Source of the DNA: Acidobacteriota bacterium
GTDB taxonomy: Bacteria > Actinomycetota > Acidimicrobiia > Acidimicrobiales > Microtrichaceae
NCBI GenBank assembly: GCA_003577145.1
Contig: QEUP01000009.1
Span: forward strand, 62,001 to 126,000
Length of the DNA: 64,000 nt
Direction: 5' to 3'
In this document: positions 45,303-54,092 of the stretch, in pieces
How the letters are laid out: each line of letters begins with the position of its first letter
Position numbering within the stretch: position 1 is the first letter of the stretch
Translations under genes and position numbers: made by a program
The notes under the pieces: generated by a model
Told to the model about the DNA's origin: nothing
The model's input: only the letters and a program-made list of their open reading frames with translations
Databases searched by the model: none

Positions 45303-45429
45303 CTAGCCCTGATCATTCACGAGCTCGCACGAGCAACTCGCAGCAGGACGGTTACAACCCTCTCAGCCTTGGAGGATCCAAGTTGGGCAACACAAGAGAT
45401 GGGCCCTCACCGTGAATAATCAGGGCTAG
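45303..45429. repeat. 127-bp element with 19-bp terminal inverted repeats between trpC and trpF
   Basis: The left arm (45303-45321) and right arm (45411-45429) are reverse complements over 19 bases with one mismatch (CTAGCCCTGAT-C/T-ATTCACG). Both ends finish in CTAG, which could be a 4-bp target duplication, since CTAG is itself palindromic. The interior (about 89 bases) has no frame but holds GCTCG/CGAGC and CTTGGA/TCCAAG hairpins. It looks like a small non-autonomous mobile element or a large attenuator stem. The right arm's AGGG may act as the trpF ribosome-binding site. Confidence 0.68.
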
Positions 45430-45433
45430 TTTC

Positions 45434-46096
45434 GTGAGCGTGTTCGTCAAGATCTGCGGGATGACCAATGAGGACGACGCTCTCCTGGCCGTCGGGATGG
45501 GCGCGGATGCTGTCGGTTTCGTGTTCGCGCCGAGCCCCCGCCAGATCACACCCGGAAAGGTCGCCGACATCGTCAAGCGCCTGCCGTACGAAGTGCTGAC
45601 CGTCGGCGTCTTCCGTGACCAGGCGCCCGATCTCGTCGCCCGCACGGTACATGAGACCGGTCTGCGCGCAGCTCAGCTGCACGGGCACGAGACCCCGGCG
45701 GATGCCCAATGGCTGGCTAGTCGTGTACCGGTCGTCATCTGTGCCTTCCCCGCCGGCGATCCCGCGCTCGAACACGTCGACGACTTCGGCGCCGACGCCA
45801 TCCTCATCGACAGCCCGACACCGGGGTCCGGTGAGGTCTTCGACTGGTCTCTTGCCGAAGGGGCACCCGTCAACCGCCGGCTCATACTCGCCGGCGGCCT
45901 GACACCCGAGAACGTCGCCGAGGCGGTCAGGCTCGTGGAGCCATGGGGTGTCGACGTGTCAACTGGTGTCGAGGCCGCGCCGGGCCGGAAGGACCCGATC
46001 AAGGTCCAGTCCTTCGTTCGCAATGCCAAGGCAGCCGAGCCACCGCAGTACGAGTCAGTCGAGGGGCTGCCCTTCAACTGGCAGGAGGACGGTTGA
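45434..46096 (+). CDS. trpF: Phosphoribosylanthranilate isomerase
   Basis: 220 residues, TIM barrel. [20 protein letters not shown] carries the catalytic Cys, [15 protein letters not shown] and [15 protein letters not shown] follow, and [14 protein letters not shown] and [17 protein letters not shown] give the phosphate site and catalytic Asp. GTG at 45434. A stand-alone TrpF is notable because many actinobacteria lack it and use PriA. An inverted-repeat element ends five bases upstream. Confidence 0.95.
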   Translation: MSVFVKICGMTNEDDALLAVGMGADAVGFVFAPSPRQITPGKVADIVKRLPYEVLTVGVFRDQAPDLVARTVHETGLRAAQLHGHETPADAQWLASRVPVVICAFPAGDPALEHVDDFGADAILIDSPTPGSGEVFDWSLAEGAPVNRRLILAGGLTPENVAEAVRLVEPWGVDVSTGVEAAPGRKDPIKVQSFVRNAKAAEPPQYESVEGLPFNWQEDG

Positions 46097-46106
46097 GCGA
46101 GCGGCG

Positions 46107-47276
46107 ATGACCGATAGAAGTGTCATGGGTGAACCCACGGCCGAGGGGCGCTTCGGCGAGTTCGGGGGGCGTTTCGTTCCGGAGGCGCTGGTGCCGGCGT
46201 GCATCGAGTTGGAGGCGGCGTTTCGGTCGGCTTGGGCCGATCCAGGTTTTCGCTCGGAGCTGGACCGGCTCCTCATCCACTACGCCGGTAGGCCCTCACC
46301 GCTCACCGAGTGCAGCCGGCTGAGCGACGAGCTCGGGGTGCGGATCCTCCTGAAGCGTGAGGACCTCAATCACACCGGCTCGCACAAGATCAACAACGTC
46401 CTCGGTCAGGCGCTGCTCGCTCAGAGGATGGGGAAGGGGAGGCTGGTAGCCGAGACCGGAGCCGGCCAACATGGTGTAGCGACCGCAACCGCAGCCGCCA
46501 AGTTCGGCATGGACTGCGTCATCTACATGGGTGCGGTGGACATGAGGCGCCAGGAGCTGAACGTGTTCCGGATGCGACTCCTCGGTGCCGAGGTGAGGTC
46601 GGCGGAGACCGGCAGTCGGACCCTGAAGGACGCGGTGAACGAGGCGATGCGGGACTGGGTCGCGACAGTTGAGTCGACCCACTACTGCCTCGGCTCGGCG
46701 ATGGGGCCACACCCGTACCCATGGATGGTCAGAGAGCTGCAGCGGGTCATCGGTGACGAGGCACGTGAGCAGTGCCGTGACCTGTTGGGAGGTGGCGTTC
46801 CCGACGTGGTGGTCGCCTGCGTGGGAGGTGGGTCGAACGCAGCCGGGCTGTTCACCGGCTTCGCCGACTCGACGGCCGAGTTGGTCGGAGTGGAACCGGC
46901 AGGCGGGGCGGCAATAGGTCACGGGGTGCCGGGTGTCGTCCACGGCATGAAGTCATATCTCTTGCAGGATGAGTTCGGTCAGGTGATGGAGGCAGAGTCG
47001 ATCTCGGCCGGGCTCGACTATCCGGGAGTCGGACCGGAGCACGCCCACCTGGCCCTGACCGGCAGGGCCACCTACGTGGCCGTGTCCGACGACGAGGTCG
47101 TGGATGCCTTCCAGCTCCTTTCCCGCACTGAAGGGATCATTCCCGCGCTCGAGCCGGCTCACGCCCTGGCGTGGGTATCGAAGGAGAGGAGCATGCTGCG
47201 GGGTAGGACCGTTCTCATCAACCTGTCCGGGCGGGGCGACAAGGACGTCGCCCAGATGATGGAGCTTCTCTCGTGA
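46107..47276 (+). CDS. trpB: Tryptophan synthase beta chain
   Basis: PLP enzyme joining indole and serine. 389 residues. [51 protein letters not shown] (PLP Lys94), [19 protein letters not shown] and [12 protein letters not shown] are the standard TrpB1 landmarks. ATG at 46107 follows trpF by ten bases, and the stop overlaps trpA (GTGA). Confidence 0.96.
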   Translation: MTDRSVMGEPTAEGRFGEFGGRFVPEALVPACIELEAAFRSAWADPGFRSELDRLLIHYAGRPSPLTECSRLSDELGVRILLKREDLNHTGSHKINNVLGQALLAQRMGKGRLVAETGAGQHGVATATAAAKFGMDCVIYMGAVDMRRQELNVFRMRLLGAEVRSAETGSRTLKDAVNEAMRDWVATVESTHYCLGSAMGPHPYPWMVRELQRVIGDEAREQCRDLLGGGVPDVVVACVGGGSNAAGLFTGFADSTAELVGVEPAGGAAIGHGVPGVVHGMKSYLLQDEFGQVMEAESISAGLDYPGVGPEHAHLALTGRATYVAVSDDEVVDAFQLLSRTEGIIPALEPAHALAWVSKERSMLRGRTVLINLSGRGDKDVAQMMELLS

Positions 47277-48079
47277 GACCGGCTGGAGGTCTGGAGGCGG
47301 CTCTGCGCCGGCGCCTGGAGAGCGGCGGCAAGTGCCTGGTGCCCTACCTGACGGGGGGTCTGCGAGAGGACTGGTTGGAGGTTGTCCGGGCGATCGCCGG
47401 CGCCGGTGCGGATGCCGTCGAGGTCGGCATTCCCTTCTCCGATCCGGTCATGGACGGCCCGACCATCCAGCAGGCCTCAGATCGTGCCCTCAGGTCCGGG
47501 GCGACACCGGTCTCGGTCCTCGATGAGCTCGCCACGGTGGACGCGGGGGTCCCCTTGGCGGTGATGACCTACTACAACATCGTCTATCGGTTCGGCCACG
47601 AGCGCTTCGCCCGCACGCTGGTGAGCAGCGGCGTGGCGGCCGCGATCCTGCCCGATCTCCCACTCGAGGAGTCGGGGGCCTGGACCGCGGCGGCAGACCT
47701 TGCCGGTGTCGAGACGGTCATGCTCGCCGCCCCTACGGCACCTGACGAGAGGCTCCCGCTGGTGTGTCACCGGGCCCGCGGGTTCGTGTACGGGGTGGGG
47801 TTGTTAGGCGTCACGGGGGAACGTAGTGAGCTGGCCCGCAGTGCGACCGTGATCGCCCGGCGGCTCAAGTCCGTCACCGACAAGCCGGTGCTGGTAGGCG
47901 TGGGCATCTCGAGCCCCGCGCAGGCCGCGGAGGTGTGCGCCGACGCCGATGGGGTGGTGGTCGGCTCGGCGATCGTACGTCGCTTGCTCGAAGGGGCTGA
48001 TCCGGAACAGATCGCTGCGACGGTGGCCGAGTTCCGTGAAGCCCTCGACGTCCTCGCGGCGGGAGTTGGCCAGGGATGA
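47273..48079 (+). CDS. trpA: Tryptophan synthase alpha chain
   Basis: Cleaves indole-3-glycerol phosphate to indole. 268 residues, TIM barrel. [32 protein letters not shown] with the catalytic Glu, [13 protein letters not shown] with the catalytic Asp, and [16 protein letters not shown] are visible. GTG at 47273 overlaps trpB. It is coupled downstream to a small zinc-motif protein. Confidence 0.95.
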   Translation: MRPAGGLEAALRRRLESGGKCLVPYLTGGLREDWLEVVRAIAGAGADAVEVGIPFSDPVMDGPTIQQASDRALRSGATPVSVLDELATVDAGVPLAVMTYYNIVYRFGHERFARTLVSSGVAAAILPDLPLEESGAWTAAADLAGVETVMLAAPTAPDERLPLVCHRARGFVYGVGLLGVTGERSELARSATVIARRLKSVTDKPVLVGVGISSPAQAAEVCADADGVVVGSAIVRRLLEGADPEQIAATVAEFREALDVLAAGVGQG

Positions 48080-48417
48080 GCGCTGGTTCCGCCGCAGGCC
48101 CGCCGGATGAGGCCCGGCGCGCATGGGCCAGGGCGCAGCGAGGCGGCTGTGACCTCTGTGAGGCGGCACCGATCACCCGCCGGTATGCGGAGGACGACCT
48201 GTGCTGGGTCGCTGATTGTGAATCTTGCGGCGTACCCATGGTCGTATGGCGTCGTCATGGTGCCGAGCCGCAGCCGGCTGCTGTTGCGCACATGATCGAT
48301 GTGCTCAGCCGGGCTGCAGCCGAGAGATGGGGGCCGGAGGGATTCCGCCTCGATCGCCAGATGAGGCAGATACCCGACCACTTCCATGCCCACGCCCGGC
48401 CCCGCTGGAATCGCTGA
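48076..48417 (+). CDS. Small cysteine-motif protein, last gene of the trp run
   Basis: 113 residues, unrecognised. C-x2-C (CDLC) near residue 25 and CESC near residue 48 could bind zinc, and the C-terminus has RQMRQIPDHFHAHARP, rich in His. The middle (VAHMIDVLSRAAAERWG) is helical. ATG at 48076 overlaps the trpA stop, so it is translated with the tryptophan genes. That does not prove a role in the pathway. Confidence 0.72.
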   Translation: MSAGSAAGPPDEARRAWARAQRGGCDLCEAAPITRRYAEDDLCWVADCESCGVPMVVWRRHGAEPQPAAVAHMIDVLSRAAAERWGPEGFRLDRQMRQIPDHFHAHARPRWNR

Positions 48418-48516
48418 TCCAGAGCGGTTTCGCGTGCCTGTGCCCCGCTGTGACTGCGATGCCGGCTGGTCGCCTCGCCGCAGAAGCCTCCCACGCGGTA
48501 GGAGCGTTCGGCGCCG

Positions 48517-48544
48517 TGCAGGACCCCGATTTCGGCGTCCTGCA
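48517..48544. terminator. Strong hairpin after the trp cluster
   Basis: TGCAGGAC (48517-48524) pairs perfectly with GTCCTGCA (48537-48544), with a further CCGA/TCGG inside after one mismatch. It lies 100 bases past the stop of the last trp-run gene and before the HU promoter region. No U-run follows, so termination by this stem alone is uncertain. Confidence 0.45.
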
Positions 48545-48587
48545 AGGGAATCTGGCGGGTTGCCGCCCCCCGGAGGTCGGCTGCCCC

Positions 48588-48593
48588 TATAAT
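48588..48593 (+). promoter_or_regulatory. Consensus -10 TATAAT in the HU upstream region
   Basis: The 353-base gap 48418-48770 has no supported gene. It contains a perfect TATAAT at 48588-48593, 177 bases before the HU ATG; no matching -35 is clear. A 6-bp hairpin (ATGCTT/AAGCAT, 48684-48701) and a TTGACT at 48688-48693 lie closer to HU and may mark a second control site. Confidence 0.45.
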
Positions 48594-48770
48594 CACACGC
48601 GTGTCATCTGCTCGACTCACCTTGCCGCACAAGGGATCCGGGGGTGGCGCGCAAGAGGGCCGCAACGGCCAAAGAGGTCGGAAATGCTTGACTTGAAGCA
48701 TCTGATCTACTCGGCTTGGCGCTGAGAAGGCCCGATTTCGGCCCATGGTCGGGTACCGAGGAGGACAACA

Positions 48771-49064
48771 ATGAACAAGAGCGAACTCGTGGAAACGATT
48801 GCCCAGCGAACCGGGGTATCCGCGAGCAACGTCAACGCCACGCTCAACGGCCTGTTCGAAGTCGTAGCCGGTGTGGTGGCCAAAGGCGACGAGAAGGTGA
48901 CCATTCCCGGTTTCATCGCCTTCGAGCAGACCACCCGCAAGGCCCGGACCGGACGCAACCCCCAGACGGGCGAAGCGATCCACGTCCCGGAGAGCAAGGC
49001 GGTCAAGATCAGCGCTGGGTCCAAGCTGAAGAGCATCGCCAAGGGCGAGACCGCAGCACCCTGA
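48771..49064 (+). CDS. hup: DNA-binding protein HU
   Basis: 97 residues, the short HU form without the Lys/Ala-rich tail found in many actinobacteria. MNKSELVETIAQRTGVSASN, GFIAFEQTTRKARTGRNPQTG (DNA-intercalating arm) and IHVPESKAVKISAGSKLK match the family. GAGGAGGA is an excellent ribosome-binding site. A perfect hairpin terminator follows. It condenses the chromosome and bends DNA. Confidence 0.95.
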   Translation: MNKSELVETIAQRTGVSASNVNATLNGLFEVVAGVVAKGDEKVTIPGFIAFEQTTRKARTGRNPQTGEAIHVPESKAVKISAGSKLKSIAKGETAAP

Positions 49065-49098
49065 GACCCAAGCAACCAACTCGATATCGAGCAAGTCG

Positions 49099-49131
49099 AC
49101 CACAGGGGAGCAGTGACTGCTCCCCTGTGGT
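49099..49131 (+). terminator. 15-bp perfect hairpin downstream of HU
   Basis: ACCACAGGGGAGCAG (49099-49113) pairs with CTGCTCCCCTGTGGT (49117-49131) around a 3-base loop. There is no T-run, which is common for high-GC actinobacterial terminators. It ends 16 bases before the bcp start. Confidence 0.7.
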
Positions 49132-49142
49132 GACAGCTGTCA
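49131..49142. promoter_or_regulatory. 12-bp palindrome just before bcp
   Basis: TGACAGCTGTCA is a perfect palindrome ending four bases before the bcp ATG and abutting the HU terminator stem. The position suggests an operator or a block to translation. No regulator can be named. Confidence 0.45.
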
Positions 49143-49146
49143 AACC

Positions 49147-49605
49147 ATGCAACTGAAGGCGGGAGACCGAGCACCGGCGTTCCACCTGGCCGATCAGAGC
49201 GGTCACAAGCAGCGCCTGTCACACCACAAAGGGCGCGTAGTACTGCTCTACTTCTACCCCCGAGCTGACACGCCCGGCTGCACCACTCAAGCCTGCGGGC
49301 TGCGAGACGTCGCTCCGCGTCTCGCAGGTGTGGACATCATCGGGGTCAGCCCCGACAGCCCCGAGCGGCTTTCCCGGTTCGACGAGAAGTACGGGCTCGG
49401 CTTCACCCTCCTCTCAGACCCGGATCACGAGGTGGCGATGCGATACGGGGTTTGGGGGGAGAAGAAGATGTACGGAAAGACACGCATGGGGATCGTCCGC
49501 TCCGCCTTCCTGATCGACGAGAAGGGCCGCATCGCCCGGGCGTGGTACAAGATAAGCCCCAAGGACACGCCGTTGAAGCTCGAGGAAGCCTTGGAGGCAC
49601 GATGA
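49147..49605 (+). CDS. bcp: Thiol peroxidase, Bcp/PrxQ peroxiredoxin
   Basis: Reduces peroxides using thioredoxin-type thiols. 152 residues. YFYPRADTPGCTTQACGLRD carries the peroxidatic Cys45 and the resolving Cys50 (C-x4-C), the atypical 2-Cys arrangement of PrxQ. GVSPDSPERLSRFDEKYGL and GIVRSAFLIDEKGRI follow. It is coupled to fabZ by ATGA. Confidence 0.94.
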   Translation: MQLKAGDRAPAFHLADQSGHKQRLSHHKGRVVLLYFYPRADTPGCTTQACGLRDVAPRLAGVDIIGVSPDSPERLSRFDEKYGLGFTLLSDPDHEVAMRYGVWGEKKMYGKTRMGIVRSAFLIDEKGRIARAWYKISPKDTPLKLEEALEAR

Positions 49606-50048
49606 CCGATCTCCAGCCGACCGACCTGCTCGATCACCGGCCCCCGTTCCTGTTCGTCGACGAGCTGACCGAGATGGTGCCCGGCCAGTCGGCCCGGGGG
49701 TTGTGGACCCCCGCGCCCGATCTGCCGTTCTTCGAAGGCCATTTCCCCGGTCGTCCCGTGCTTCCCGGGGTCATCCTCATAGAGGCCATGGCCCAGGTCG
49801 GAGCCTGTGCGGTCCTGGCCGATGACAGCTTCACCGGCAAGCTCCCCATGCTGGGCGGTATCGACAAGGCTCGCTTCCGGCGCCAGGTCCAACCCGGGGA
49901 TCTCGTCGAGATGGAGGCGGAGGTGACCAAGCTCACGAAGGTGGGCGGCCGGGGTCGCTTCCGTGCCACAGTCGGCGGCGAGAAGGCGGCCGAAGCCGAC
50001 ATCATGTTCGTCGTCGTCGACAAGGCGGCCATCGAGGGCGCTGGTTGA
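49602..50048 (+). CDS. fabZ: 3-hydroxyacyl-ACP dehydratase FabZ
   Basis: Dehydration step of type II fatty-acid synthesis. 148 residues, hot-dog fold. DLLDHRPPFLFVDELTEM precedes FEGHFPGRPVLPGVILIEAM with the catalytic His and, further on, the Glu. ARFRRQVQPGDLVEMEAEV also fits. It lies apart from, and opposite to, the fabD-kasB operon, giving that pathway its otherwise missing dehydratase nearby. Confidence 0.93.
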   Translation: MTDLQPTDLLDHRPPFLFVDELTEMVPGQSARGLWTPAPDLPFFEGHFPGRPVLPGVILIEAMAQVGACAVLADDSFTGKLPMLGGIDKARFRRQVQPGDLVEMEAEVTKLTKVGGRGRFRATVGGEKAAEADIMFVVVDKAAIEGAG

Positions 50049-50058
50049 GGTGGGCCTC

Positions 50059-50616
50059 GTGCAGGAGTTGACAGCCGCGCCGACCGACCGGGCCCGGGAG
50101 GCAGGCGCGGTCAACCTGAGCTGGGGCGTGATGGAGTCCCCGCTGGGCCCACTGGGGCTGGTCGTGTCACCCGAGGGCCTCGTCACGCTGACGTTTTCTG
50201 CGGTCGAGGAAGCCGTCGCAACCCTGACCGAAAGGTTGCCGGCGCGCATCGAGCACCTGCAGCGGCCCACCCGTCCGGTCGCGCAGCAGCTGGAGGAGTA
50301 CTTCGCGGGCGAGCGGCGGGTGTTCGACCTCGCCATCGACTGGCGGCTGGTCAGCGGCTTCAGGGCCGAGGTCCTGCGCGAGCTGCGGTCGGTTCCGTAC
50401 GGGACCACCGTCAGCTACCAGGACTTGGCCGGACGGGTTGGCAAGCCACGAGCGGTGCGCGCGGTCGGATCCGCCATGGCGACCAACCCGATTCCGATCG
50501 TGTTGCCCTGTCACCGGGTCCTGCGGACCGGGGGTGGGCTCGGAGGCTACGGCGCCGGCCTCGATGCCAAGCGCTTTCTGTTGCGGCTCGAAGGTGTCGA
50601 GGCACCGCCCGCATAG
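50059..50616 (+). CDS. ogt: Methylated-DNA-protein cysteine methyltransferase
   Basis: Suicide repair of O6-alkylguanine. About 185 residues. The active site IPIVLPCHRVLRTGGGLGGY contains the acceptor Cys in PCHRV, with TTVSYQDLAGRVGKPRAVRA as recognition helix. GTG at 50059 has GAGGTGGG five bases upstream; GTG at 50050 is the alternative and nearly abuts fabZ. Tail-to-tail with the ketosynthase gene. Confidence 0.93.
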   Translation: MQELTAAPTDRAREAGAVNLSWGVMESPLGPLGLVVSPEGLVTLTFSAVEEAVATLTERLPARIEHLQRPTRPVAQQLEEYFAGERRVFDLAIDWRLVSGFRAEVLRELRSVPYGTTVSYQDLAGRVGKPRAVRAVGSAMATNPIPIVLPCHRVLRTGGGLGGYGAGLDAKRFLLRLEGVEAPPA

Positions 50617-50649
50617 AGCGAGATCACCCTGGGGCAGGCTGGAGCGGGA

Positions 50650-51831
50650 TCACTCGTAAGGGGCGAGCACTAGCGCGGAGTTGTGGCCGCCGAAGGCGAA
50701 GTTGGCGCTCACCGTCGGCGCCGGCGTCCACTTGCGGGACTTCCCGTCAGGAACCACGTCGATCGGCGGGAACGAAGGGTCGAGCGTCCGGTGGTTCTTG
50801 CTCGCCGGGAGGGTCTGTTTGACGAACGAGAGCAGCACCGCGATGGCTTCGACCGCGCCGCTGCCGTCGATGGCGTGCCCGATGCTCCCCTTGAGCGCAC
50901 ACACCGCGGGGCCATCGGTGCCGAAGATCTCGGCAACGAGGTTCGCCTCCATCGAGTCGTTGAACTCCGTACCGGTGCCGTGGGCGCTGTAGCAGCGGAT
51001 GTCTCCGGGTCGGAGGCCGGCATCGGCGAGTGCTACCTGCAGCGCCCCCTTGGCGATCGTGCCGTCAGGATCGGGGGTGGTGATGTGATGAGCATCGGTG
51101 GTGCAGCCGTGCCCCAGTATCTCGCCGTAGATGCGGGCGCCTCGTTCGAGGGCGTGCTCGAGCGACTCCAGGACGAGGAGCCCGGCACCCTCACTCACCA
51201 CGAATCCGTCGCGGTCGACGTCGAAGGGCCGGCACAGGCCCTGCTCGGATGCGCCGCCGGTCCGGTCGAAGCCGGTTACGACTGCTTCGTTGATCGGCGC
51301 TTCGCCACCGCCGGCGAGCACCACCTCGCAGCGCCCGGCGGCGATCAGGCGGGCGGCGTTACCGAGAGCATTGGTGCCCGATGAACAGGCCGTCCCGTGG
51401 CACTCGCACGGGCCTTGCAGGCCGTAGCGCATCGATATCTGCGCCGCCGCCCCGTTGGGCATGTAGGAGGGGATGGCGAACGGCGAGACCCGCCGAGCGC
51501 CCTTCTCGTCGTGGACGAAGACGTTCTCACGGAACGTGCCCACCCCTCCGCCGGTCGTGAAGACGATGCCGATCCGACGAGGATCGAGGCCCAGCTCACC
51601 GGCGTCGTCCAAGGCTTCGGCGGCGGCGGCGAGCCCGAGCGCGATCACTCGGTCAGAGCGCCGCAGTTCCTTGGGCGAGTCGTACTGGGCGCCAGCGTCG
51701 AAGTCGGCGACGCCGTCTTTGGGTTCGTGGGCCGGCTCGCCGACCATGCCCTGCCAGAACGCATCCAGCCCGGACCCCGCGGGCGACACGACGCCCAGGC
51801 CGGTTGCCACGACACGGCGATCTCCCAGCAT
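50650..51831 (-). CDS. Beta-ketoacyl-ACP synthase II (KasB-like)
   Basis: Chain-elongating condensing enzyme. 393 residues. Catalytic Cys in ECHGTACSSGTNALG, first His in YSAHGTGTEFNDSMEANL, second in LKGSIGHAIDGSGAVEAI, and a C-terminal NFAFGGHNSALVLAPYE. All three catalytic residues are kept, so it should be active. It directly follows a second ketosynthase (gap five bases), as kasA-kasB do in mycobacteria. Chain-length preference cannot be read from sequence. Confidence 0.9.
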   Translation of the reverse strand: MLGDRRVVATGLGVVSPAGSGLDAFWQGMVGEPAHEPKDGVADFDAGAQYDSPKELRRSDRVIALGLAAAAEALDDAGELGLDPRRIGIVFTTGGGVGTFRENVFVHDEKGARRVSPFAIPSYMPNGAAAQISMRYGLQGPCECHGTACSSGTNALGNAARLIAAGRCEVVLAGGGEAPINEAVVTGFDRTGGASEQGLCRPFDVDRDGFVVSEGAGLLVLESLEHALERGARIYGEILGHGCTTDAHHITTPDPDGTIAKGALQVALADAGLRPGDIRCYSAHGTGTEFNDSMEANLVAEIFGTDGPAVCALKGSIGHAIDGSGAVEAIAVLLSFVKQTLPASKNHRTLDPSFPPIDVVPDGKSRKWTPAPTVSANFAFGGHNSALVLAPYE

Positions 51832-51836
51832 GGGGC

Positions 51837-53021
51837 TCAGCCTTCACCCGGTCCGATGACCAGGGTTCCGTTGTGGCCACCGAAGCCGAAGGAGTTGGAG
51901 ATGGCCGGAGCCGGCCGCCAGTCCCGCGGCTCTGCGTGGACAAGATCGATCGAGGGCATGTCGGGGTCGGGCTCGGAGAATCCCACGGTCGGGGGGATCT
52001 GGCCGTGCAGCATCGACAGCACCACCGAGACCGCTTCGATGGATCCGGCGGCACCCAAGCCGTGGCCGGTCACCCCTTTGATGGAGGTGACCGCCGGAGC
52101 CGGGTCGGTGCCGAAGACCTTGACGACGGCCTCTGCTTCGGCCTGATCGTTCAATGGAGTCGAGGTTCCGTGCGCGTTCACGTAGGTGATCTCCCCGGGG
52201 GGGAGACCAGCATCTTCGAGGGCCGATTCCATGCAGTTCACCGCGCCGGCACCGCCGGGAAGGGGCGCGGTTATGTGATGGGCGTCAGCGGTGCTGGCAC
52301 CTCCGAGTATCTCTCCCAGTATCCTCGCCCCCCGCTGCACCGCGAGGTCCCAGGCCTCGAGCAGGAGCACGCCGGCGCCTTCCCCCATGACGAAGCCATC
52401 TCGGTTCCGGTCGAAGGGGACGCTTCTGTCCTGAGGCGACAGAGCTGTCATGTTCCGGAACGCTGCTATGCAGACCGGGGTGAGGGCAGCTTCGCTGCTA
52501 CCTGCCAGCACGGCATCACAGCGATCATCTTGGATGAGCCTGGCACCGTTGGCCACGGAGTGGGTACCGGCGGCGCAGGCCGTGCAGGTGGAGTCGCTCG
52601 GCCCCTGGAACCGGTGAGCCATGGCGACGGTTGCGGCGGCGGCGTTGTTCATGAGCATCGGGATCATGAAGGGACTCACCCGGCGTGGACCTTGATCACG
52701 CAGGGCCCGGATCTGGCTCTCGTAGGTGGAGATCCCCCCGATACCGGTGCCTATCCACACACCGCATCTGAGTGGGTCGTAGTCGGGCCGGCCGGCCTGC
52801 TCGATCGCCATCTTGGCCGCCGCCACTGCGTACTGCGTGTAGAGGTCTGTGCGCCGAGCATCCTTCGGGTTGTCGAAGAACGGCTCAGCGTCGAATCCAC
52901 GGACGCTGAAGGTCTCCCCGTTCGTGGCCGGCCCTTGGAGCCCTTTCCAGAACTCGTCGAGGCCGATTCCACAGGGGGCGACGACCCCCAATCCGGTGAC
53001 CGCTACACGCCGACGGGGCAT
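51837..53021 (-). CDS. fabF: Beta-ketoacyl-ACP synthase II (FabF/KasA-like)
   Basis: 394 residues. VAVTGLGVVAPCGIGLDEFW at the start, the catalytic Cys in CTACAAGTHSVANGA, His in VNAHGTSTPLNDQAEAE and KGVTGHGLGAAGSIEAV, and SNSFGFGGHNGTLV at the end. ATG at 53021 shares its A with the acpP stop. It is the first of two tandem condensing enzymes after acpP, paralleling the mycobacterial acpM-kasA-kasB order. Confidence 0.93.
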   Translation of the reverse strand: MPRRRVAVTGLGVVAPCGIGLDEFWKGLQGPATNGETFSVRGFDAEPFFDNPKDARRTDLYTQYAVAAAKMAIEQAGRPDYDPLRCGVWIGTGIGGISTYESQIRALRDQGPRRVSPFMIPMLMNNAAAATVAMAHRFQGPSDSTCTACAAGTHSVANGARLIQDDRCDAVLAGSSEAALTPVCIAAFRNMTALSPQDRSVPFDRNRDGFVMGEGAGVLLLEAWDLAVQRGARILGEILGGASTADAHHITAPLPGGAGAVNCMESALEDAGLPPGEITYVNAHGTSTPLNDQAEAEAVVKVFGTDPAPAVTSIKGVTGHGLGAAGSIEAVSVVLSMLHGQIPPTVGFSEPDPDMPSIDLVHAEPRDWRPAPAISNSFGFGGHNGTLVIGPGEG

Positions 53022-53257
53022 CAGAGCTTGCTTTGGAGCAGCTCGTACGCCGCGCCGACGGTGTCCACGCCTTCGAGCTCCTCCTCTTCGATCGTCACGT
53101 CGAACTCCTCTTCGAGCGCCATCACCAGCTCGACGAGATCGAGGCTGTCGGCATCGAGATCGTCGTCGAAGCGGGCCTCCAGCGTCACCTGGTCCGGCTC
53201 GACTGACAGGACCTCGACAGCGCACTTGCGGAACCGTTCCAAGTTCTGATCACTCAT
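53021..53257 (-). CDS. acpP: Acyl carrier protein
   Basis: 78 residues, acidic. The phosphopantetheine site is DLDADSLDLVELVMALEEEF with Ser38. It carries the growing acyl chain for the FAS-II enzymes encoded around it. A 124-base gap separates it from fabG and may hold its own weak promoter (TTCGCG, 17 bases, TATCAA on the minus strand). GGGAG lies upstream of the ATG. Confidence 0.95.
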   Translation of the reverse strand: MSDQNLERFRKCAVEVLSVEPDQVTLEARFDDDLDADSLDLVELVMALEEEFDVTIEEEELEGVDTVGAAYELLQSKL

Positions 53258-53381
53258 TGTCGTTCATCTCCCGTTGGTCGTGCAGCAACCGACACCGGTG
53301 GCGAGGGTGGCTCTGGCAGCTCATTTGATACACCTTTGCCTCGTCACCGCGAAAGCTCACGGGTTTGGCAACCGCCGTCAT

Positions 53382-54092
53382 TCACGCGCCCATCCCGAGG
53401 CCCCCGTCGACGGCAATGACCGCTCCGGTCATGTATCCGGCATCATCCGACGCGACGAACTCGATCGTAGCTGCGATCTCGTCGACCTCGCCGAAGCGGC
53501 CCAGCGGTACCATTCCGGTCAGCTGAGCCTGCTGTTCATCGTCGACTGTGCTCATGAGGCTGCTCGGGAAGGGACCGGGGGCAACGACGTTGACGGTGAT
53601 GCCACGGCTGGCGAACTCGCGGGCGATGGAGCGGGCCATGCCGATCAGGCCGGCCTTCGATGCGGCGTAGTTGGCCTGTCCCACCTGCCCGGTTCGTCCG
53701 GCGACTGAAGAGACGAAGATGATCCTGCCCCAGCGGGCGCGCATCATGTTCCTCACAGCCCGCTTGGCGGCGCGAAAAGCCCCCACGAGGTTGACGTCGA
53801 GGATGTCTGTGAAGTCCGCCTCCGACATGCGCAGGAAGAGCGTGTCGCGGATCATCCCGGCGTTCGAGACGAGGATCTCCACCTTGCCCAGGGTGTCCTC
53901 GACCTCGGTGAAGGCGCTGTCGAGGGAGTCGGCATCGGTCACGTCGGCACGAACCCAGAGGATCTCGTTGTCGCCGTCGGGCCGTTGCGAGCGGTAGGTA
54001 CCGGCTACCCGGTAACCGGCTTTGGCGAACCTCCGGGCCGTGACCAGCCCCAACCCGCTGTTGGCGCCGGTCACCAGAGCCACCCTGCTCAT
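53382..54092 (-). CDS. fabG: 3-oxoacyl-ACP reductase FabG
   Basis: NADPH-dependent reductase of the SDR family, 236 residues. VALVTGANSGLGLVTARRFA binds the cofactor, VSNAGMIRDTLFLRM supplies the NAG motif, and Ser in FVSSVAG with YAASK form the catalytic triad. ATG at 54092 overlaps the fabH stop. Third gene of the minus-strand FAS-II operon. Confidence 0.94.
   Translation of the reverse strand: MSRVALVTGANSGLGLVTARRFAKAGYRVAGTYRSQRPDGDNEILWVRADVTDADSLDSAFTEVEDTLGKVEILVSNAGMIRDTLFLRMSEADFTDILDVNLVGAFRAAKRAVRNMMRARWGRIIFVSSVAGRTGQVGQANYAASKAGLIGMARSIAREFASRGITVNVVAPGPFPSSLMSTVDDEQQAQLTGMVPLGRFGEVDEIAATIEFVASDDAGYMTGAVIAVDGGLGMGA

Noticed and set aside
48255-49103. 282-codon minus-strand frame covering the HU upstream region and HU
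   Set aside because: Runs antisense through HU, the terminator region and promoter-like sites; no recognisable domain.
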